A stretch of DNA of 7,030 bases from Candidatus Saccharimonadota bacterium. Its GTDB lineage: Bacteria; Patescibacteria; Saccharimonadia; Saccharimonadales; UBA4665. The notes under the pieces were generated by a model, which was given only the letters and a program-made list of their open reading frames with translations, ran no database searches and was not told the origin of the DNA. The position numbers and the translations under genes were made by a program. The stretch is from positions 1 to 7,030 of the forward strand of contig JAGOTO010000019.1 of NCBI GenBank assembly GCA_018061705.1, given 5' to 3'. Positions 1-4,447 of the stretch are shown here, piece after piece (the stretch's first letter is position 1; each line of letters starts with the position of its first letter).

Positions 1-22
1 CCACTAGGGAGGGCAAGGTAGA

Positions 23-1111
23 ATGACGCACTACAAGGCGGCAGTGCTTGGGGCGACCGGAATGGTTGGCCAAAGATTTATCTCGTTACTCGCAAATCAC
101 CCCTGGTTTACAGTAACAACTGTGGCCGCATCACCCCGCTCTGCAGGAAAAACATACGTCACAGCGGTCGATGACCGCTGGGCGATGAGCACGCCAATCC
201 CGAAGAGTATAGCCAGCCTCACACTCCTCGCCGTAGAGGATGATCTCAAGCAAATCGCAGCAGCAGTCGATGTTGTTTTCTGTGCACTCGACATGGAGAA
301 AGTCGACATTCGGCGTATCGAAGAAGCCTACGCTGCAGCAGGTGTTGCAGTCATATCGAACAATTCTGCCCATCGCTGGACTGCCGATGTACCCATGATT
401 ATGCCTGAAGTCAATCCAAGCCACACCGCACTCATCGATACCCAAAGAAAGAGTCGCGGATGGGACACTGGCTTGATTGCTGTCAAGCCAAACTGCTCAA
501 TCCAATCATACGTATCAATTCTGAGTACACTCACAGCCTTCAAGCCAGTGAGTGTACATGTCACCAGCCTTCAGGCCATTTCAGGCGCCGGGAAAACTTT
601 TGAGACATGGCCTGAAATGGTCGACAACGTCATCCCATTTATAGGAGGCGAGGAAGAAAAATCCGAGAAAGAGCCAATGAAAATATGGGGTTCAATCACA
701 AATGGCTCGCTACAGCCCGCGACTGTTCCTGTGATCAATGCAACCTGCATCCGTGTCCCTGTGAGCAATGGCCACCTGGCATCCGTTTCAGTCCGATTTG
801 ATGGCGAACCGACTAGAGATGCCATCGTTGCTGCTGTGACGAATTTTCAGAACCCACTGACAGCACTCAACCTGCCTTCAGCCCCACAGCAATTGATGCA
901 GTACCTTGATGATGATTCGCGACCACAGACCAAACTCGATCGTGACTATTCTAATGGTATGGGCATCAGCATGGGTCGACTGCGTCAGGTCGGCAAGGGA
1001 GAATGGCAGTTTATTGCTCTCGCGCACAATACCGTCCGTGGTGCAGCCGGAGGTGCTATTCTCATGGCCGAGTTGCTCGCGCAACAAGGTTATATCCATA
1101 ATCGGGCTTAA
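23..1111 (+). CDS. asd: Aspartate-semialdehyde dehydrogenase, archaeal/fungal-type subfamily
   Basis: This cytosolic enzyme reduces L-aspartyl-4-phosphate to aspartate semialdehyde with NADPH, the branch-point step toward lysine/diaminopimelate, threonine and methionine. Visible motifs are the N-terminal Rossmann nucleotide-binding loop GATGMVG (residues 10-16), the active-site Cys158 in KPNCSIQ, and the substrate-binding Arg244 and catalytic His251 in RVPVSNGH. A conserved C-terminal HNTVRGAAGG segment (residues 335-344) follows. The length of 362 aa is normal and the gene is complete. The ATG is preceded by a purine-rich GGGAGGG at 8-13, spaced 9 nt, and the Rossmann strand begins directly after the start, so the start is well supported. 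GATGMVGQRF and SPRSAGKTY place it with the archaeal/fungal-like ASADH branch, which also occurs in many bacteria, rather than the E. coli type. It lies 13 nt upstream of the flavokinase gene, so the two are probably cotranscribed. The region 525-622 of the gene is unusually rich in repeats. Confidence 0.96.
   Translation: MTHYKAAVLGATGMVGQRFISLLANHPWFTVTTVAASPRSAGKTYVTAVDDRWAMSTPIPKSIASLTLLAVEDDLKQIAAAVDVVFCALDMEKVDIRRIEEAYAAAGVAVISNNSAHRWTADVPMIMPEVNPSHTALIDTQRKSRGWDTGLIAVKPNCSIQSYVSILSTLTAFKPVSVHVTSLQAISGAGKTFETWPEMVDNVIPFIGGEEEKSEKEPMKIWGSITNGSLQPATVPVINATCIRVPVSNGHLASVSVRFDGEPTRDAIVAAVTNFQNPLTALNLPSAPQQLMQYLDDDSRPQTKLDRDYSNGMGISMGRLRQVGKGEWQFIALAHNTVRGAAGGAILMAELLAQQGYIHNRA
525..557 (+). 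repeat. 10-bp perfect inverted repeat inside asd
   Basis: GTACACTCAC (525-534) and GTGAGTGTAC (548-557) are exact reverse complements around a 13-nt loop. The loop sequence AGCCTTCAAGCCA recurs with one change at 566-578. The repeat lies in sense codons of asd just after the active-site Cys motif, so any RNA structure would be superimposed on a conserved protein segment. Confidence 0.6.
574..622 (+). repeat. 11-bp perfect inverted repeat inside asd, extendable to 13 bp
   Basis: CCATTTCAGGC (576-586) and GCCTGAAATGG (610-620) are exact inverted copies with a 23-nt loop. In RNA the stem gains a G-U pair (575/621) and a G-C pair (574/622). TTCAGGC also occurs twice in direct orientation (570-576, 580-586). 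It starts 17 nt after the previous inverted repeat. Confidence 0.6.
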
Positions 1112-1117
1112 AAGGAG
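1112..1117 (+). promoter_or_regulatory. Shine-Dalgarno AAGGAG that sets the GTG start of the flavokinase gene
   Basis: AAGGAG begins directly after the asd stop codon TAA (1109-1111) and sits 7 nt before the GTG at 1125. It is the strongest ribosome binding site in the window. It selects the GTG over the ATG cluster at 906, which would make the protein overlap the asd gene by about 200 nt in another frame. Confidence 0.85.
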
Positions 1118-1124
1118 CGTAGAC

Positions 1125-1565
1125 GTGAACGAATCGCGGACCCATCGCACGAACAACGCTGCACCGCCACGTAGCTGGCGCTCAGGAACGGTTCTACGCG
1201 GCGATCAGTATGGTCGAGTGCTCGGATTCCCGACAGCAAACCTTGATGCAACGATCCTCAAAACAATCAAAAAAGAGGGGGTCTACGCATGCAATGTTCG
1301 CCTGGGAGGCAATATTTACAGAGGTGCGCTTTATCTGGGACCACGAATTGTTCTGCGCGAGACTCAACGAGTTCTAGAAATCCATATACTCGATTTTGAC
1401 CAGGAAATATACGGCAAAATCCTTAACTTCAAGCTTGGGGTGTTCATCCGGCCTCCCGAAGATTTTGATAGTATAGCCGACCTAAAAATCCAACTCGCCA
1501 AAGATATTGCCGCCGCCCGGGCCGCGAGAGGTGCTCGCAGATCGGGCTCGAAACATGCAGGCTAG
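1125..1565 (+). CDS. Stand-alone riboflavin kinase (flavokinase) domain protein
   Basis: The predicted protein of 146 aa phosphorylates riboflavin with ATP to give FMN (EC 2.7.1.26). Family hallmarks are the G-x-LGFPTANL motif (residues 30-40), whose Thr and Asn bind Mg-ATP, then EGVYACNVRLGG (51-62), LEIHILDFDQEIYGK (84-98) with Glu85 as the likely catalytic base, and FIRPPEDFDSIADLKIQLAKDI (107-128), the typical C-terminal helix of the RFK fold. The N-terminal FMN adenylyltransferase domain of bacterial RibF (full length about 300 aa) is absent, so this gene alone should yield FMN, not FAD. The C-terminus is a short Ala/Arg-rich basic tail. GTG was chosen because of the well-spaced AAGGAG. 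The extra upstream codons back to 906 are an out-of-frame reading of asd and resemble nothing. FMN is the cofactor of the pyrD product encoded next, which gives a plausible functional link. The symbol ribF is usually reserved for the bifunctional protein, so none is given. Confidence 0.88.
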   Translation: MNESRTHRTNNAAPPRSWRSGTVLRGDQYGRVLGFPTANLDATILKTIKKEGVYACNVRLGGNIYRGALYLGPRIVLRETQRVLEIHILDFDQEIYGKILNFKLGVFIRPPEDFDSIADLKIQLAKDIAAARAARGARRSGSKHAG

Positions 1566-1662
1566 AGTGACCTGCCGCACCATCCAATGTCAATGCAGTG
1601 AGGTACTCAATCATTAGTGAGGTTATGCACAGATCATTCCGCCCAGGCGTATACTAGTATCA
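1566..1662 (+). other. Intergenic region before pyrD with AGTGAGGT direct repeats
   Basis: This short spacer carries two exact AGTGAGGT copies at 1597-1604 and 1616-1623, 19 nt apart. A related AGTGACCT lies at 1566-1573, just after the flavokinase stop. The first copy sits within a small dyad, TGAG-GTA-CTCA. No clear terminator hairpin followed by a T-run is seen, so read-through from asd and the flavokinase gene into pyrD remains possible. The repeats could be a regulator site, but that is inference only. Confidence 0.35.
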
Positions 1663-1663
1663 A
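1650..1663 (+). promoter_or_regulatory. Putative pyrD -10 box with near-leaderless start
   Basis: TATACT at 1650-1655 matches the -10 consensus in five of six positions. It overlaps a perfect 10-bp palindrome, ATACTAGTAT (1651-1660). The pyrD ATG begins only 8 nt after the box, so transcription would start at or next to the A of the ATG, giving a leaderless mRNA. No Shine-Dalgarno sequence is visible before the ATG, which agrees. No good -35 hexamer is found at 16-18 nt (TTATGC at 1623-1628 is 21 nt away), so the call is tentative. Confidence 0.4.
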
Positions 1664-2802
1664 TGACACAGATCGTATCCTCCGTCGTCGGCACTTTCTA
1701 TACACATTGCGTCAAGCGTATACTTTTCCGTCTGAGCCCTGACTCAGTCCATCGGAATATGATCCGGGCGATTCGAGTGTCCCAAAGAATTGGCCCGATG
1801 AACTGGCTGGTTTCGGGGGCTCTAGCTTATCGCAACGAAGCTATGTTGGGCCAAACATTGCATGGCGTTCGCTTTACGAATCCCGTCGGATTATCGGCTG
1901 GGTTTGATAAAAATGTCGAGTTAGCGCCAACGATCAGTGCACTCGGGTTTGGATTTATGACAGGCGGCTCAGTCACATACTATCCCTGCGAAGGCAATCC
2001 TCGTCCATGGTTTTACCGAGTACCTCGGTATAGGTCACTCGTCGTGCACGTCGGACTCGCCAATCAAGGCGCTCTCAAAGTATGTCAGAGAATACGAGGA
2101 TATCGATCGAATCTGTTCACCAACTTTCCGCTCGTAGTTTCAGTAGCAAAGACCAACAACCAACAAAATTGTAATGACCAAGACGCCATCGCTGACTATG
2201 TCGGGAGCCTCAAGCTACTCTCGGAGGAGAGATCTGTGCGTGTCATCGAAGTAAATATATCGTGCCCAAACACTTACGGCGGAGAGCCATTCACTACACC
2301 TAAGCGTCTGGACTTGCTGCTTCGCAGCATCGACCAACTTAGCGTCACCCAACCAGTCTGGATAAAGATGCCCATCAATCTTCCCTGGGCTGAGTTTGAT
2401 GCTCTCTTGCAAGTAATCACCAAACACAAAATATCGACAGTAACTATCGGCAATCTTACAAAGAATCGAGCTGATATACCCGTCGCTGATCTACCCAAAA
2501 AAATCGCGGGAAACCTGAGCGGAGGACCAACCAAAGATTTGAGCAATGATCTCATCCGGCAAACCTACGCCGCTTATGGCGATACCCTAACGATCGTTGG
2601 GGTCGGTGGTATATTTACAGCCGAGGATGCTTACGAAAAAATTTGTCTTGGGGCAAGTCTAGTTGCGCTAGTCACGGGTATGGTTTATATGGGGCCTCAG
2701 CTCGTCGGCCAAATCAACCGCGGACTCGCGGCACTTCTTGAAAAAGACCATCTGACCAACATCGGCGAAGCCGTCGGGTCACGTAATAACCTTATCCTGT
2801 AA
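1663..2802 (+). CDS. pyrD: Dihydroorotate dehydrogenase, class-2-like with a class-1-type catalytic Cys
   Basis: An FMN enzyme that oxidises dihydroorotate to orotate in pyrimidine synthesis. The 379-aa protein has a class-2-type N-terminal extension (roughly residues 11-40, FYTHCVKRILFRLSPDSVH), the part that in E. coli PyrD and human DHODH attaches to the membrane and accepts quinone. Core motifs are NPVGLSAGFDKN (73-84), GFGFMTGGSVT (95-105), VNISCPNT (197-204), IKMPINL (234-240), GNLSGGPT (283-290) and the FMN-phosphate loop region IVGVGGIFTAEDAYEKICLGA (311-331). The active-site base position is Cys201, as in class 1 enzymes (NLSCPN), where class 2 enzymes normally carry Ser (NISSPN). 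The following loop, YGGEPFTTP, also departs from the class 2 pattern PGLR. The electron acceptor therefore cannot be settled from sequence; quinone is favoured by the N-terminus. The ATG at 1663 is the only start that keeps the full extension, but it has no visible ribosome binding site. Confidence 0.92.
   Translation: MTQIVSSVVGTFYTHCVKRILFRLSPDSVHRNMIRAIRVSQRIGPMNWLVSGALAYRNEAMLGQTLHGVRFTNPVGLSAGFDKNVELAPTISALGFGFMTGGSVTYYPCEGNPRPWFYRVPRYRSLVVHVGLANQGALKVCQRIRGYRSNLFTNFPLVVSVAKTNNQQNCNDQDAIADYVGSLKLLSEERSVRVIEVNISCPNTYGGEPFTTPKRLDLLLRSIDQLSVTQPVWIKMPINLPWAEFDALLQVITKHKISTVTIGNLTKNRADIPVADLPKKIAGNLSGGPTKDLSNDLIRQTYAAYGDTLTIVGVGGIFTAEDAYEKICLGASLVALVTGMVYMGPQLVGQINRGLAALLEKDHLTNIGEAVGSRNNLIL
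2014..2030 (+). repeat. Short perfect hairpin inside pyrD
   Basis: TACCGAG (2014-2020) and CTCGGTA (2024-2030) are exact inverted copies around a 3-nt loop, within codons for FYRVPRYRS. A tight mRNA hairpin is possible. A dyad this short could well be chance. Confidence 0.3.
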
Positions 2803-3033
2803 GCCACATTCCTGACTCAAAATCCATGACAGATTCCGATACTCCATCAACACCCAAGCAAGCGCGACATTGATGTCAGTGTATGACTGTGACACCCTGC
2901 TAGAGCATGAACCCTGCGAAAGGATGCGCTCTACGCCGACGCTGCCATTTATCTTCCAGCCTCCTTACGAGCGCATGCAATTCAGCATCGCTCTTTATTG
3001 CAACCTTTAGGGTTTGTGTGCATGTAGCATCCA

Positions 3034-3055
3034 TACGATATCCTCCCGTACGATA
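3034..3055 (+). repeat. TACGATA direct repeat, 15-nt spacing
   Basis: Exact TACGATA copies lie at 3034-3040 and 3049-3055. The second runs into TACAAT (3054-3059), which resembles a -10 box, but I find no matching -35 hexamer at the right distance. This may be a pair of half-sites for a regulator, or chance in an AT-rich stretch. Confidence 0.25.
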
Positions 3056-3100
3056 CAATATAACTATACCGACTAGATGCCTGCCGTACAGTAATTTATT

Positions 3101-3117
3101 TCACACATGTGGTGTGA
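3101..3117. promoter_or_regulatory. Operator-like dyad TCACAC-N5-GTGTGA
   Basis: A perfect 6-bp inverted repeat spans a 5-nt centre (ATGTG) about 80 nt upstream of the TTGACA of the ackA promoter candidate. Nested in it is the 8-bp palindrome CACATGTG (3104-3111). The size and symmetry suit a dimeric transcription factor. In RNA the same segment can pair as a hairpin, or its right arm GGTGT (3111-3115) can instead pair with ACACC at 3132-3136. The binding protein is unknown. Confidence 0.35.
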
Positions 3118-3195
3118 CAAATGATACATCGACACCATATGCATGCGTATATACCGTACTTTGTGCCCACTCCCGTCAACTGGATATTGATAGCG

Positions 3196-3225
3196 TTGAC
3201 AACAGATGGGGTAGAGACGCATACT
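3196..3225 (+). promoter_or_regulatory. Sigma-70-type promoter candidate for ackA-xfp
   Basis: A perfect -35 hexamer TTGACA (3196-3201) is followed after 18 nt by CATACT (3220-3225), a four-of-six -10 match. A better -10 word, TATACT, lies at 3225-3230, but its spacing of 23 nt is too long for this -35. Transcription would begin around 3232-3237, leaving a leader of about 25 nt before the ackA ATG at 3260. A GGGTGGG element (3247-3253) sits 6 nt before that ATG and is only a weak Shine-Dalgarno. Confidence 0.55.
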
Positions 3226-3259
3226 ATACTTATGTCTAATTTCTCTGGGTGGGCTCACG

Positions 3260-4447
3260 ATGTCGTCTATTTTGACGTTTAATGCAGGCTCTTCGAGTCT
3301 GAAGATTGGTGTATTCGACACCAAGAAATCGCTTGCGGCCCTTGCGTCCGCGTCGATCGAAGGCATCGGCCAAAAAACTCAAACATTTATGTCCACTCAG
3401 TTATCAGACGTCTCAACTTCATCGTCGAATGTCAGTTGCACAAATCACACAGAGGCTGCTTCCTATGCACTTCAATGGCTAAAAAACATCGACCTCATAC
3501 CCCTCGATGTCTCTGCGGTCGGACATCGAATCGTACATGGAGGCGCCCTCTATCATTCAGCTCAGCTCGTGTCCCAACAAATGCTCGATGATATTCGTCC
3601 GCTTGCCGAGATTGATCCAGAGCATATGCCCGCTTCACTTGCTACTATAGAAAAAATACAAGAATCACTACCAAACGTCCCTCATGTGGTCTGTTTTGAC
3701 ACCGCTTTTTACCGTGACCTCCCAAAAGTTGCAAGCCGTCTCCCCCTGCCGCGCAAATATCATGACCTTGGCTTACGGCGATATGGTTTCCACGGGCTTT
3801 CATACAAATATTTGCTCCAGGAATTTAGGTCAAATGAGGGGGTGGATGCTGCAAATGGCAGAATAATATTTGCCCATCTAGGGAGCGGTGCGAGCCTGTG
3901 CGCCACCAAGCATGGCAGTCCAGTCGATACGACAATGGGCTTTAGTCCCGCTGGCGGCATTCCAATGAGCACTCGTAGCGGAGACATCGACCCATCCGTA
4001 GCGTGGTTTCTCCATCGTACCGCCGGTCAAAGTCCGAGCCAGATACAAAAAACTCTCAGTCAAGAGTCGGGATTATTAGGTGTCTCTGGATCGACCTCTG
4101 ACATGCGGACATTACTCGAGCTCCAGCAAACTGATCAACGCGCCTCAGAGGCAGTAGAGCTATTCTGTTACTCAGTCGCTAAGTCTATCGGCAGTTTATC
4201 AGTTACCATCGGCGGGCTTGATAGCCTCGTGTTTAGTGGAGGTATCGGCGAACGATCGGCTGAAATTCGCCAAAGGGTCTGCTCCAATCTCAAGTACCTC
4301 GGTGTAGTGCTTGACGACGACAAGAACGCAAATAGCGAACGGTTGATATCTCGACTGGGTTCACCCGCGGGAGTGCATGTCATTCCGACCAATGAATCCC
4401 AGATGATAGCTCGGGAGACAGAATTAATAGTAAAAGGGAGAAATTAA
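3260..4447 (+). CDS. ackA: Acetate kinase, divergent STRSGD subgroup
   Basis: This cytosolic enzyme transfers phosphate between acetyl-phosphate and ADP, yielding acetate and ATP. The 395-aa length is normal. Active-site motifs are NAGSSSLK (8-15, Asn8), GHRIVHGG (88-95, Arg90), FDTAF (146-150, Asp147), RYGFHG (174-179, His178), AHLGSGAS (205-212, His206), STRSGDIDP (237-245, Arg239), FSGGIGERS (325-333) and PTNES (376-380, Glu379). All catalytic positions known from Methanosarcina acetate kinase have a counterpart. Some usually strict flanking residues differ: FDTAFY for FDTAFH, HLGSGAS for HLGNGAS, GFHGLSY for GFHGTSH, and [12 protein letters not shown] in place of LEGLVMGTRSGD. To my knowledge the last two are usual in a divergent acetate kinase branch often found with phosphoketolase. 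Butyrate kinase is a less likely alternative because of the xfp neighbour. The stop codon overlaps the xfp start by one base, so acetyl-phosphate from phosphoketolase is the expected substrate. Confidence 0.94.
   Translation: MSSILTFNAGSSSLKIGVFDTKKSLAALASASIEGIGQKTQTFMSTQLSDVSTSSSNVSCTNHTEAASYALQWLKNIDLIPLDVSAVGHRIVHGGALYHSAQLVSQQMLDDIRPLAEIDPEHMPASLATIEKIQESLPNVPHVVCFDTAFYRDLPKVASRLPLPRKYHDLGLRRYGFHGLSYKYLLQEFRSNEGVDAANGRIIFAHLGSGASLCATKHGSPVDTTMGFSPAGGIPMSTRSGDIDPSVAWFLHRTAGQSPSQIQKTLSQESGLLGVSGSTSDMRTLLELQQTDQRASEAVELFCYSVAKSIGSLSVTIGGLDSLVFSGGIGERSAEIRQRVCSNLKYLGVVLDDDKNANSERLISRLGSPAGVHVIPTNESQMIARETELIVKGRN
4434..4440 (+). promoter_or_regulatory. Ribosome binding site of xfp within the ackA 3' end
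   Basis: AAGGGAG lies 6 nt before the ATG at 4447, inside the last ackA codons. Together with the TAATG stop/start overlap it points to translational coupling of the two enzymes. Confidence 0.7.

Larger units (their letters stand above)
2803..3259 (+). other. 457-nt non-coding region upstream of the ackA-xfp operon
   Basis: No credible gene is seen on either strand. The open frame 2907-3239 gives a Cys- and Ser-rich product with no recognisable motif and no ribosome binding site. The region is richer in A+T and in alternating purine-pyrimidine words than the genes around it. It includes an imperfect TGTCAGT/ACTgTGACA hairpin soon after pyrD (2874-2894, no T-run, so a poor terminator) and AGAGCAT/ATGcgCTCT (2902-2932). 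It also has two TACGATA copies (3034-3040, 3049-3055), three CCGTAC copies (3046, 3084, 3154), the TCACAC/GTGTGA dyad (3101-3117) and an ATATGCATGCGTAT near-palindrome (3137-3150). It ends in the promoter candidate for ackA. A regulatory region or an unrecognised small RNA would both fit. Confidence 0.6.

Noticed and set aside
131..445. 104-codon open frame antisense to asd
   Set aside because: A shadow of asd with no recognisable domain or start signal.
643..648. Internal AGGAGG inside asd as a possible start site
   Set aside because: It encodes the conserved Gly-Gly-Glu codons, and the next in-range start codon is too far away, so it is coincidental.
906..1124. N-terminal extension of the flavokinase to an ATG cluster at 906
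   Set aside because: It overlaps the conserved 3' third of asd in another frame and has no homology to an adenylyltransferase. The AAGGAG-spaced GTG at 1125 explains the start.
2874..2894. Hairpin as the pyrD terminator
   Set aside because: The stem is interrupted by a bulge and no T-run follows.
3225..3230. TATACT as the -10 partner of TTGACA at 3196
   Set aside because: The spacing of 23 nt is outside the usual 16-18. CATACT at 3220 has the better spacing, although TATACT could work with another -35.
2907..3239. 110-codon open frame in the gap before ackA
   Set aside because: The composition is unlike a folded protein, there is no ribosome binding site, no known motif, and it runs through the ackA promoter candidate.
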